Program-made: the position numbers and the translations under genes
Origin: Sisyra terminalis
Lineage: Eukaryota > Arthropoda > Insecta > Neuroptera > Sisyridae
DNA length: 64,000 bases
Reading direction: 5' to 3'
Assembly (NCBI GenBank): GCA_958496175.1
Contig: OY292280.1
Span: 19,654,001 to 19,718,000, forward strand
In this document: one piece after another, positions 24,360 to 37,328 of the stretch
Position numbering within the stretch: the first letter of the stretch is position 1
How the letters are laid out: every line of letters starts with the position of its first letter
The notes under the pieces: model-generated
What the model saw: the letters and a program-made list of their open reading frames with translations, nothing else
The model's database searches: none
What the model was told of the DNA's origin: nothing

Positions 24360-27300
24360 TATTATTGCGGTTATTTTTGCGGATATCATTGCGGTTATTT
24401 TTGCGGATATTATTGCGGTTATTTTTGCGGATATCATTGCTGTTATTTTGCGGTAATATTTGCGGTTATTTTTGCGGATATCATTGCGGTAATTTTTGCG
24501 GATATTTTTGCGGTTATTTTTGCGGATATTATTGCGGTTATTTTTGCGGATATCATTGCGGTTATTTTTGCGGATATTATTGCGGTTATTTTTGCGGATA
24601 TCATTGCGGTTATTTTTGCGGATATTATTGCAATTATTTTTGCGGATATCATGGCGGTTATTTTTGCGGATATCATTGCGGTTATTTTGGGGTAATATTT
24701 GCGGTTATTTTTGCGGATATCAATGCGGTTATTTTTGCGGATATTATTGCGGTTATTTTTGCGGATATTATTGCGGTTATTTTTGCGGATATCATTGCGG
24801 TTATTTTGCGGTGATATTTGCGGTTATTTTTGCGGATATCATTGCGGTTATTTTTGCGGATATTATTGCGGTTATTTTGCTGTAATATTTGCGGTTATTT
24901 TTACGGATATCATTGCGGTTATTTTTGCGGATATCATTGCGGATATTTTGCGGTAATATTTGCGGTTATTTTTGCGGATATCATTGCGGTTATTTTGCGG
25001 TGATATTTGCGGTTATTTTTGCGGATATTATTGCGGTTATTTTTGCGGATATCATTGCGGTTATTTTGCGGTGATATTTGCAGTTATTTTTGCGGATATC
25101 ATTGCGGTTATTTTGCGGTGATATTTGCGGTTATTTTTGCGGATATTATTGCGGTTATTTAGCTGTAATATTTGCGGTTAATTTTGCGGATATCATTGCG
25201 GTTATTTTTGCGGATATTATTGCGGTTATTTTTGCGGATATCATTGCGGTTATTTTGCGGTAATATTTGCGGTTATTTTTGCGGATATCATTGCGGTTAT
25301 TTTTGCGGATATTATTGCGGTTATTTTTGCGGATATCATTGCGGTTATTTTTGCGGATATCATTGCGGTTATTTTGCGGTGATATTTGCGGTTATTTTTG
25401 CGGATATCATTGCGGTTACTTTGCGGTAATATTTGCGGTTATTTTTGCGGATATTATTGCGGTTATTTTGCTGTAATATTTGCGGTTATTTTTGCGGATA
25501 TCATTGCGGTTATTTTGCGGTGATATTTGCGGTTATTTTTGCGGATATCATTGCGGTTATTTTGCGGTGATATTTGCGGTTATTTTTGCGGATATCATTG
25601 CGGTTATTTTGCGGTAATATTTGCGGTTATTTTTGCGGATATTATTGCGGTTATTTTTGCGGATATCTTGCGGTTATTTTGCGGTGATATTTGCGGTTAT
25701 TTTTGCGGATATCATTGCGGTTAATTTGCGGTAATATTTGCGGTTTTTTTTGCGGATATCATTGCGGTTATTTTTGCGGATATCATTGCGGTTATTTTGC
25801 GGTGATATTTGCGGTTATTTTTGCGGATATCATAGCGGTTATTTTGCGGTAATATTTGCGGTTATTTTTGCGGATATCATTGCGGTTATTTTTGCGGATA
25901 TTATTGCGGTTATTTTTGCGGATATAATTGCGGTTATTTTTGCGGATATCATTGCGGTTATTTTGCGGTGATATTTGCGGTTATTTTTGCGGATATCATT
26001 GCGGTTATTTTGCGGTAATATTTGCGGTTATTTTTGCGGATATTATTGCGGTTATTTTTGCGGATATCATTGCGGTTATTTTTGCGGATATTATTGCGGA
26101 TATTTTTGCGGATATCATTGCGGTTATTTTTGCGGATATCATTGTGGTTATTTTGCGGTAATATTTGCGGTTATTTTTGCGGATATCATTGCGGTTATTT
26201 TGCGGTGATATTTGCGGTTATTTTTGCGGATATTATTGCGGTTATTTTTGCGGATATCATTGCGGTTATTTAGCGGTGATATTTGCGGTTATTTTTGCGG
26301 ATATCATTGCGGTTATTTTTGCGGATATTATTGCGGTTATTTTTGCGGATATTATTGCGGTTATTTTTGCGGATATCATTGCGGTTATTTTTGCGGATAT
26401 CATTGCGGTTATTTTGCGGTGATATTTGCGGTTATTTTTGCGGATATCATTGCGGTTATTTTGCGGTAATATTTGCGGTTATTTTTGCGGATGTTATTGC
26501 GGTTATTTTGCTGTAATATTTGCGGTTATTTTTGCGGATATCATTGCGGTTATTTTGCGGTAATATTTGCGGTTATTTTTGCGGATATCATTGCGGTTAT
26601 TTTGCGGTGATATTTGCGGTTATTTTGCGGTAATATTTGCGGATATTTTTGCGGATATTATTGCGGTTATTTTGCTGTAATATTTGCGGTTAATTTTGCG
26701 GATATCAGTGCGGTTATTTTTGCGGATATTATTGCGGTTATTTTGGCGGATATCAGTGCGGTTATTTTGCGGAAATATTTGCGGTTATTTTTGCGGATAT
26801 CATTGCGGTTATTTTGCGGTGATATTTGCGGTTATTTTTGCGGATATCATTGCGGTTATTTTTGCGGATATCATTGCGGTTATTTTGCGGTGATATTTGC
26901 GGTTATTTTTGCGGATATCATTGCGGTTATTTTGCGGTGATATTTGCGGTTATTTTTGCGGATATTATTGCGGTTATTTTTGCGGATATTATTGCGGTTA
27001 TTTTGCTGTAATATTTGCGGTTATTTTTGCGGATATCATTGCGGTTATTTTTGCGGATATCATTGCGGATATTTTGCGGTAATATTTGCGGTTATTTTTG
27101 CGGATATCATTGCGGTTATTTTGCAGTGATATTTGCGGTTATTTTTGCGGATATTATTGCGGTTATTTTTGCGGATATCATAGCGGTTATTTTGCGGTGA
27201 TATTTGCGGTTATTTTTGCGGATATCATTGCGGTTATTTTGCGGTGATATTTGCGGTTATTTTGCGGTAATATTTGCGGTTATTTTTGCGGATATTATTG

Positions 27301-29326
27301 CGGTTATTTTGCTGTAATATTTGCGGTTAATTTTGCGGATATCATTGCGGTTATTTTTGCGGATATTATTGCGGTTATTGTTGCGGATATCATTGCGGTT
27401 ATTTTGCGGTAATATTTGCGGTTATTTTTGCGGATATCATTGCGGTTATTTTTGCGGATATTATTGCGGTTATTTTTGCGGATATCATTGCGGTTATTTT
27501 TGCGGATATCATTGCGGTTATTTTGCGGTGATATTTGCGGTTATTTTTGCGGATATCATTGCGGTTACTTTGCGGTAATATTTGCGGTTATTTTTGCGGA
27601 TATTATTGCGGATATTTTGCTGTAATATTTGCGGTTATTTTTGCGGATATCATTGCGGTTATTTTGCGGTGATATTTGCGGTTATTTTTGCGGATATCAT
27701 TGCGGTTATTTTGCGGTGATATTTGCGGTTATTTTTGCGGATATCATTGCGGTTATTTTGCGGTAATATTTGCGGTTATTTTTGCGGATATTATTGCGGT
27801 TATTTTTGCGGATATCATTGCGGTTATTTTGCGGTGATATTTGCGGTTATTTTTGCGGATATCATTGCGGTTATTTTGCGGTAATATTTGCGGTTATTTT
27901 TGCGGATATCATTGCGGTTATTTTTGCGGATATCATTGCGGTTATTTTGCGGTGATATTTGCGGTTATTTTTGCGGATATCATTGCGGTTATTTTGCGGT
28001 AATATTTGCGGTTATTTTTGCGGATATCATTGCGGTTATTTTTGCGGATATTATTGCGGTTATTTTTGCGGATATAATTGCGGTTATTTTTGCGGATATC
28101 ATTGCGGTTACTTTGCGGTGATATTTGCGGTTATTTTTGCGGATATCATTGCGGTAATTTTGCGGTGATATTTGCGGTTATTTTTGCGGATATTATTGCG
28201 GTTATTTTTGCGGATATTATGGCGGTTATTTTTGCGGATATCATTGCGGTTATTTTTGCGGATATCATTGTGGTTATTTTGCGGTAATATTTGCGGTTAT
28301 TTTTGCGGATATCATTGCGGTTAATTTGCGGTGATATTTGCGGTTATTTTTGCGGATATTATTGCGGTTATTTTTGCGGATATCATTGCGGTTATTTAGC
28401 TGTAATATTTGCGGTTAATTTTGCGGATATTATTGCGGTTATTTTTGCGGATATCATTGCGGTTATTTTTGCGGATATCATTGCGGTTATTTTGCGGTGA
28501 TATTTGCGGTTATTTTTGCGGATATCATTGCGGTTATTTTGCGGTAATATTTGCGGTTATTTTTGCGGATATCATTGCGGTTATTTTTGCGGATATTATT
28601 GCGGTTATTTTAGCGGATATCATTGCGGTTATTTTGCGGTAACATTTGCGGTTATTTTTGCGGATATTATTGCGGTTATTTTTGCTATTTTCATTGCGGT
28701 TATTTTGCGGTAATATTTGCGGTTATTTTTGCGGATATTATTGCAGTTTTTTTGCTGTAATATTTGCGGTTAATTTTGCGGATATCAATGCGGTTATTTT
28801 TGCGGATATTATTGCGGTTATTTTTGCGGATATCATTGCGGTTATTTTGCGGTGATATTTGCGGTTTTTTTTGCGGATATCATTGCGGTTATTTTGCGGT
28901 AATATTTGCGGTTATTTTTGCGGATATTATTGCGGTTATTTTTGCGGATATCAATGCGGTTATTTTGCGGTGATATTTGCGGTTATTTTTGCGGATATCA
29001 TTGCGGTTATTTTTGCGGATATCATTGCGGTTATTTTTGCGGATATCATTGCGGTTATTTTTGCGGATATTATTGCGGTTATTTTGCTGTAATATTTGCG
29101 GTTAATTTTGCGGATATTATTGCGGTTATTTTTGCGGATATCATTGCGGTTATTTTTGCGGATATCATTGCGGTTATTTTGCTGTAATATTTGCGGTTAA
29201 TTTTGCGGATATTATTGCGGTTATTTTTGCGGATATCATTGCGGTTATTTTTGCGGATATTATTGCGGTTATTTTTGCGGATATTATTGCGATTATTTTT
29301 GCGGATATCATTGCGGTTATTTTGCG

Positions 29327-30935
29327 GTAACATTTGCGGTAATTTTTGCGGATATTATTGCGGTTATTTTTGCGGATATCATGGCGGTTATTTTGCGGTA
29401 ACATTTGCGGTTATTTTTGCGGAAATTATTGCGGTTATTTTGCGGTAATATTTGCGGTTATTTTTGCGGATATCATTGCGGTTAGTTTGCGGTAACATTT
29501 GCGGTTATTTTTGCGGAAATTATTGCGGTTATTTTGCGGCAATATTTGCGGTTATTTTTGCGGATATCATTGCGGTTATTTTTGCGGATATTATTGCGGT
29601 TATTTTTGCGGATATCATTGCGGTTATTTTACGGTGATATTTGCGGTTATTTTTGCGGATATCATTGCGGTTATTTTGCGGTAATATTGGCGGTTATTTT
29701 TGCGGATATCATTGCGGTTTTTTTTGCGGATATTATTGCGGTTTTTTTTGCGGATATCATTGCTGTTATTTTTGCGGTTATCATTGCGGTTATTTTGCTG
29801 TAATATTTGCGGTTAATTTTGCGGATATTATTGCGGTTAATTTGCGGCGATATTTGCGGTTATTTTTGCGGATATCACTGCGGTTATTTTGCGGTAATAT
29901 TTGCGGTTATTTTTGCGGATATCAATGCGGATATTTTTGCGGATATTATTGCGGTTATTTTTGCGGATATCATTGCGGTTATTTTGCAGTAATATTTGCG
30001 GTTATTTTTGCGGATATTATTGCGGTTATTTTTGCGGATATCATTGCGGTTTTTTTGCGGTAATATTTGCGGTTATTTTTGCGGATATTATTGCGGTTAT
30101 TTTTGCGGATATCATTGCGGTTATTTTGCTGTAATATTTGCGGTTAATTTTGCGGATATTATTGCGGTTATTTTTGCGGATATCATTGCGGTTATTTTTG
30201 CGGATATCATTGCGGTTATTTTGCGGTGATATTTGCGGTTATTTTTGCGGATATCATTGCGGTTATTTTGCGGTAATATTTGCGGTTATTTTTGCGGATA
30301 TCATTGCGGTTATTTTTGCGGATATTATTGCGGTTATTTTTGCGGATATCATTGCGGTTATTTTGCTGTAATATTTGCGGTTATTTTTGCGGATATTATT
30401 GCGGTTATTTTTACGGATATCATTGCGGTTATTTTGCGGTAACATTTGCGGTTATTTTTGCGGATATTATTGCGGTTATTTTTGCGGATATCATTGCGGT
30501 TATTTTGCTGTAATATTTGCGGTTAATTTTGCGGATATCATTGCGGTTATTTTGCGGTAATATTTGCGGTTATTTTTGCGGATATCATTGCGGTTTTTTT
30601 GCGGTAATATTTGCGGTTATTTTTGCGGATATTATTGCGGTTATTTTTGCGGATATCATTGCGGTTATTTTGCTGTAATATTTGCGGTTAATTTTGCGGA
30701 TATTATTGCGGTTATTTTTGCGGATATCATTGCGGTTATTTTTGCGGATATCATTGCGGTTATTTTGCGGTGATATTTGCGGTTATTTTTGCGGATATCA
30801 TTGCGGTTATTTTGCGGTAATATTTGCGGTTATTTTTGCGGATATCATTGCGGTTATTTTTGCGGATATTATTGCGGTTATTTTAGCGGATATTATTGCG
30901 ATTATTTTTGCGGATATCATTGCGGTTATTTTGCG
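29327..30935 (+). repeat. 1.6 kb higher-order repeat, copy 4 (1,609 bp)
   Basis: Equivalent of 19061-20669 in the second 8.9 kb block, including the extra 24-bp unit. Confidence 0.9.
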
Positions 30936-32520
30936 GTAACATTTGCGGTAATTTTTGCGGATATTATTGCGGTTATTTTTGCGGATATCATGGCGGTTAT
31001 TTTGCGGTAACATTTGCGGTTATTTTTGCGGAAATTATTGCGGTTATTTGGCGGTAATATTTGCGGTTATTTTTGCGGATATCATTGCGGTTAGTTTGCG
31101 GTAACATTTGCGGTTTTTTTTGCGGAAATTATTGCGGTTATTTTGCGGCAATATTTGCGGTTATTTTTGCGGATATCATTGCGGTTATTTTTGCGGATAT
31201 TATTGCGGTTATTTTTGCGGATATCATTGCGGTTATTTTGCGGTGATATTTGCGGTTATTTTTGCGGATATCATTGCGGTTATTTTGCGGTAATATTGGC
31301 GGTTATTTTTGCGGATATCATTGCGGTTTTTTTTGCGGATATTATTGCGGTTTTTTTTGCGGATATCATTGCTGTTATTTTTGCGGTTATCATTGCGGTT
31401 ATTTTGCTGTAATATTTGCGGTTAATTTTGCGGATATTATTGCGGTTAATTTGCGGCGATATTTGCGGTTATTTTTGCGGATATCACTGCGGTTATTTTG
31501 CGGTAATATTTGCGGTTATTTTTGCGGATATCAATGCGGATATTTTTGCGGATATTATTGCGGTTATTTTTGCGGATATCATTGCGGTTATTTTGCAGTA
31601 ATATTTGCGGTTATTTTTGCGGATATTATTGCGGTTATTTTTGCGGATATCATTGCGGTTTTTTTGCGGTAATATTTGCGGTTATTTTTGCGGATATTAT
31701 TGCGGTTATTTTTGCGGATATCATTGCGGTTATTTTGCTGTAATATTTGCGGTTAATTTTGCGGATATTATTGCGGTTATTTTTGCGGATATCATTGCGG
31801 TTATTTTTGCGGATATCATTGCGGTTATTTTGCGGTGATATTTGCGGTTATTTTTGCGGATATCATTGCGGTTATTTTGCGGTAATATTTGCGGTTATTT
31901 TTGCGGATATCATTGCGGTTATTTTTGCGGATATTATTGCGGTTATTTTTGCGGATATCATTGCGGTTATTTTGCTGTAATATTTGCGGTTATTTTTGCG
32001 GATATTATTGCGGTTATTTTTACGGATATCATTGCGGTTATTTTGCGGTAACATTTGCGGTTATTTTTGCGGATATTATTGCGGTTATTTTTGCGGATAT
32101 CATTGCGGTTATTTTGCTGTAATATTTGCGGTTAATTTTGCGGATATCATTGCGGTTATTTTGCGGTAATATTTGCGGTTATTTTTGCGGATATCATTGC
32201 GGTTTTTTTGCGGTAATATTTGCGGTTATTTTTGCGGATATTATTGCGGTTATTTTTGCGGATATCATTGCGGTTATTTTGCTGTAATATTTGCGGTTAA
32301 TTTTGCGGATATTATTGCGGTTATTTTTGCGGATATCATTGCGGTTATTTTTGCGGATATCATTGCGGTTATTTTGCGGTGATATTTGCGGTTATTTTTG
32401 CGGATATCATTGCGGTTATTTTGCGGTAATATTTGCGGTTATTTTTGCGGATATCATTGCGGTTATTTTTGCGGATATTATTGCGGTTATTTTAGCGGAT
32501 ATCATTGCGGTTATTTTGCG
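30936..32520 (+). repeat. 1.6 kb higher-order repeat, copy 5 (1,585 bp)
   Basis: Equivalent of 20670-22254, with the TTTGGCGG variant at its start. Confidence 0.9.
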
Positions 32521-34105
32521 GTAACATTTGCGGTAATTTTTGCGGATATTATTGCGGTTATTTTTGCGGATATCATGGCGGTTATTTTGCGGTAACATTT
32601 GCGGTTATTTTTGCGGAAATTATTGCGGTTATTTGGCGGTAATATTTGCGGTTATTTTTGCGGATATCATTGCGGTTAGTTTGCGGTAACATTTGCGGTT
32701 ATTTTTGCGGAAATTATTGCGGTTATTTTGCGGCAATATTTGCGGTTATTTTTGCGGATATCATTGCGGTTATTTTTGCGGATATTATTGCGGTTATTTT
32801 TGCGGATATCATTGCGGTTATTTTGCGGTGATATTTGCGGTTATTTTTGCGGATATCATTGCGGTTATTTTGCGGTAATATTGGCGGTTATTTTTGCGGA
32901 TATCATTGCGGTTTTTTTTGCGGATATTATTGCGGTTTTTTTTGCGGATATCATTGCTGTTATTTTTGCGGTTATCATTGCGGTTATTTTGCTGTAATAT
33001 TTGCGGTTAATTTTGCGGATATTATTGCGGTTAATTTGCGGCGATATTTGCGGTTATTTTTGCGGATATCACTGCGGTTATTTTGCGGTAATATTTGCGG
33101 TTATTTTTGCGGATATCAATGCGGATATTTTTGCGGATATTATTGCGGTTATTTTTGCGGATATCATTGCGGTTATTTTGCAGTAATATTTGCGGTTATT
33201 TTTGCGGATATTATTGCGGTTATTTTTGCGGATATCATTGCGGTTTTTTTGCGGTAATATTTGCGGTTATTTTTGCGGATATTATTGCGGTTATTTTTGC
33301 GGATATCATTGCGGTTATTTTGCTGTAATATTTGCGGTTAATTTTGCGGATATTATTGCGGTTATTTTTGCGGATATCATTGCGGTTATTTTTGCGGATA
33401 TCATTGCGGTTATTTTGCGGTGATATTTGCGGTTATTTTTGCGGATATCATTGCGGTTATTTTGCGGTAATATTTGCGGTTATTTTTGCGGATATCATTG
33501 CGGTTATTTTTGCGGATATTATTGCGGTTATTTTTGCGGATATCATTGCGGTTATTTTGCTGTAATATTTGCGGTTATTTTTGCGGATATTATTGCGGTT
33601 ATTTTTACGGATATCATTGCGGTTATTTTGCGGTAACATTTGCGGTTATTTTTGCGGATATTATTGCGGTTATTTTTGCGGATATCATTGCGGTTATTTT
33701 GCTGTAATATTTGCGGTTAATTTTGCGGATATCATTGCGGTTATTTTGCGGTAATATTTGCGGTTATTTTTGCGGATATCATTGCGGTTTTTTTGCGGTA
33801 ATATTTGCGGTTATTTTTGCGGATATTATTGCGGTTATTTTTGCGGATATCATTGCGGTTATTTTGCTGTAATATTTGCGGTTAATTTTGCGGATATTAT
33901 TGCGGTTATTTTTGCGGATATCATTGCGGTTATTTTTGCGGATATCATTGCGGTTATTTTGCGGTGATATTTGCGGTTATTTTTGCGGATATCATTGCGG
34001 TTATTTTGCGGTAATATTTGCGGTTATTTTTGCGGATATCATTGCGGTTATTTTTGCGGATATTATTGCGGTTATTTTAGCGGATATCATTGCGGTTATT
34101 TTGCG
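32521..34105 (+). repeat. 1.6 kb higher-order repeat, copy 6 (1,585 bp)
   Basis: A full-length copy that continues past the end of the 8.9 kb match. It ends at the GTAACATT at 34106, after which the sequence changes to the type seen at 18.37-19.2 kb. Confidence 0.89.
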
Positions 34106-36663
34106 GTAACATTTGCGGTTATTTTTGCGGATATTATTGCGGTTATTTTTGCTATTTTCATTGCGGTTATTTTGCGGTAATATTTGCGGTTATTTTTGCG
34201 GATATTATTGCAGTTTTTTGCTGTAATATTTGCGGTTAATTTTGCGGATATCAATGCGGTTATTTTTGCGGATATTATTGCGGTTATTTTTGCGGATATC
34301 ATTGCGGTTATTTTGCGGTGATATTTGCGGTTTTTTTTGCGGATATCATTGCGGTTATTTTGCGGTAATATTTGCGGTTATTTTTGCGGATATTATTGCG
34401 GTTATTTTTGCGGATATCATTGCGGTTATTTTGCGGTGATATTTGCGGTTATTTTTGCGGATATCATTGCGGTTATTTTTGCGGATATCATTGCGGTTAT
34501 TTTTGCGGATATCATTGCGGTTATTTTTGCGGATATTATTGCGGTTATTTTGCTGTAATATTTGCGGTTAATTTGGCGGATATTATTGCGGTTATTTTTG
34601 CGGATATCATTGCGGTTATTTTTGCGGATATCATTGCGGTTATTTTGCTGTAATATTTGCGGTTAATTTTGCGGATATTATTGCGGTTATTTTTGCGGAT
34701 ATCATTGCGGTTATTTTTGCGGATATTATTGCGGTTATTTTTGCGGATATTATTGCGATTATTTTTGCGGATATCATTGCGGTTATTTTGCGGTAACATT
34801 TGCGGTAATTTTTGCGGATATTATTGCGGTTATTTTTGCGGATATCATGGCGGTTATTTTGCGGTAACATTTGCGGTTATTTTTGCGGAAATTATTGCGG
34901 TTATTTTGCGGTAATATTTGCGGTTATTTTTGCGGATATCATTGCAGTTAGTTTGCGGTAACATTTGCGGTTATTTTTGCGGAAATTATTGCGGTTATTT
35001 TGCGGCAATATTTGCGGTTATTTTTGCGGATATCATTGCGGTTATTTTTGCGGATATTATTGCGGTTATTTTTGCGGATATCATTGCGGTTATTTTGCGG
35101 TGATATTTGCGGTTATTTTTGCGGATATCATTGCGGTTATTTTGCGGTAATATTTGCGGTTATTTTTGCGGATATCATTGCGGTTATTTTTGCGGATATT
35201 ATTGCGGTTATTTTTGCGGATATCATTGCGGTTATTTTGCTGTAATATTTGCGGTTATTTTTGCGGATATTATTGCGGTTATTTTTACGGATATCATTGC
35301 GGTTATTTTGCGGTAACATTTGCGGTTATTTTTGCGGATATTATTGCGGTTATTTTTGCGGATATCATTGCGGTTATTTTGCTGTAATATTTGCGGTTAA
35401 TTTTGCGGATATCATTGCGGTTATTTTGCGGTAATATTTGCGGTTATTTTTGCGGATATCATTGCGGTTTTTTTGCGGTAATATTTGCGGTTATTTTTGC
35501 GGATATTATTGCGGTTATTTTTGCGGATATCATTGCGGTTATTTTGCTGTAATATTTGCGGTTAATTTTGCGGATATTATTGCGGTTATTTTTGCGGATA
35601 TCATTGCGGTTATTTTTGCGGATATCATTGCGGTTATTTTGCGGTGATATTTGCGGTTATTTTTGCGGATATCATTGCGGTTATTTTGCGGTAATATTTG
35701 CGGTTATTTTTGCAGATATCATTGCGGTTATTTTTGCGGATATTATTGCGGTTATTTTAGCGGATATCATTGCGGTTATTTTGCGGTAACATTTGCGGTT
35801 ATTTTTGCGGATATTATTGCGGTTATTTTTGCTATTTTCATTGCGGTTATTTTGCGGTAATATTTGCGGTTATTTTTGCGGATATTATTGCAGTTTTTTG
35901 CTGTAATATTTGCGGTTAATTTTGCGGATATCAATGCGGTTATTTTTGCGGATATTATTGCGGTTATTTTTGCGGATATCATTGCGGTTATTTTGCGGTG
36001 ATATTTGCGGTTTTTTTTGCGGATATCATTGCGGTTATTTTGCGGTAATATTTGCGGTTATTTTTGCGGATATTATTGCGGTTATTTTTGCGGATATCAT
36101 TGCGGTTATTTTGCGGTGATATTTGCGGTTATTTTTGCGGATATCATTGCGGTTATTTTTGCGGATATCATTGCGGTTATTTTTGCGGATATCATTGCGG
36201 TTATTTTTGCGGATATTATTGCGGTTATTTTGCTGTAATATTTGCGGTTAATTTGGCGGATATTATTGCGGTTATTTTTGCGGATATCATTGCGGTTATT
36301 TTTGCGGATATCATTGCGGTTATTTTGCTGTAATATTTGCGGTTAATTTTGCGGATATTATTGCGGTTATTTTTGCGGATATCATTGCGGTTATTTTTGC
36401 GGATATTATTGCGGTTATTTTTGCGGATATTATTGCGATTATTTTTGCGGATATCATTGCGGTTATTTTGCGGTAACATTTGCGGTAATTTTTGCGGATA
36501 TTATTGCGGTTATTTTTGCGGATATCATGGCGGTTATTTTGCGGTAACATTTGCGGTTATTTTTGCGGAAATTATTGCGGTTATTTTGCGGTAATATTTG
36601 CGGTTATTTTTGCGGATATCATTGCGGTTAGTTTGCGGTAACATTTGCGGTTATTTTTGCGGA
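33379..36663 (+). repeat. 1,680-bp higher-order repeat, two copies (33379-35058 and 35059-36663)
   Basis: Each copy is a fusion of the end of a 1.6 kb repeat with a segment like 18.37-19.2 kb. Both carry the TATTTTC unit (34153 and 35833) and share a one-base loss, GCAG followed by six T where 18.48 kb has seven. Differences include GCAG near 34945 and TGCAGATATC near 35714. The second copy ends at 36664, where GATATC faces GAAATT. Confidence 0.9.
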
Positions 36664-37000
36664 TATCATTGCGGTTATTTTGCGGTAATATTTGCGGTTA
36701 TTTTTGCGGATATCATTGCGGTTTTTTTTGCGGATATTATTGCGGTTATTTTTGCGGATATCATTGCTGTTATTTTTGCGGATATTATTGCGGTTATTTT
36801 TGCGGATATCATTGCGGTTATTTTGCGGTGATATTTGCGGTTATTTTTGCGGATATCATTGCGGTTATTTTGCGGTAATATTTGCGGTTATTTTTGCGGA
36901 TATCATTGCGGTTTTTTTTGCGGATATTATTGCGGTTATTTTTGCGGATATCATTGCTGTTATTTTTGCGGATATTATTGCGGTTATTTTTGCGGATATT
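36649..37000 (+). repeat. 190-bp tandem repeat, about 1.9 copies
   Basis: A run containing GCGGTTTTTTTT and ATTGCTGTTA units recurs 190 bp later (about 36739 and 36929). The second copy then has an additional A2 unit. Confidence 0.85.
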
Positions 37001-37044
37001 ATTGCGGTTATTTTTGCGGATATCATTGCGGTTATTTTGCGGTA

Positions 37045-37328
37045 ACATTTGCGGTAATTTTTGCGGATATTATTGCGGTTATTTTTGCGGATATCATTGC
37101 GGTTATTTTGCGGTAACATTTGCGGTAATTTTTGCGGATATTATTGCGGTTATTTTTGCGGATATCATTGCGGTTATTTTGCGGTAATATTTGCGGTTAT
37201 TTTTGCGGATATTATTGCGGTTATTTTTGCGGATATCATTGCGGTTATTTTGCGGTAATATTTGCGGTTATTTTTGCGGATATTATTGCGGTTATTTTTG
37301 CGGATATCATTGCGGTTATTTTGCTGTA
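37045..37328 (+). repeat. 71-bp repeat (A, A, B), four tandem copies
   Basis: Four successive A2-A1-B groups of 71 bp lie here. The first two are joined by B4 and carry TAATTTTT in the following unit; the later ones use B2 and end at a B3. It is a local run of the simplest three-unit repeat. Confidence 0.86.

Larger units (their letters stand above)
24099..33033 (+). repeat. 8.9 kb block, copy 2
   Basis: Partner of 13833-22767. It includes the 621-bp block copy at 25163-25783 and the start of the 1.6 kb repeats. The absence of visible differences means either a very recent duplication or an assembly artefact. Confidence 0.93.
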
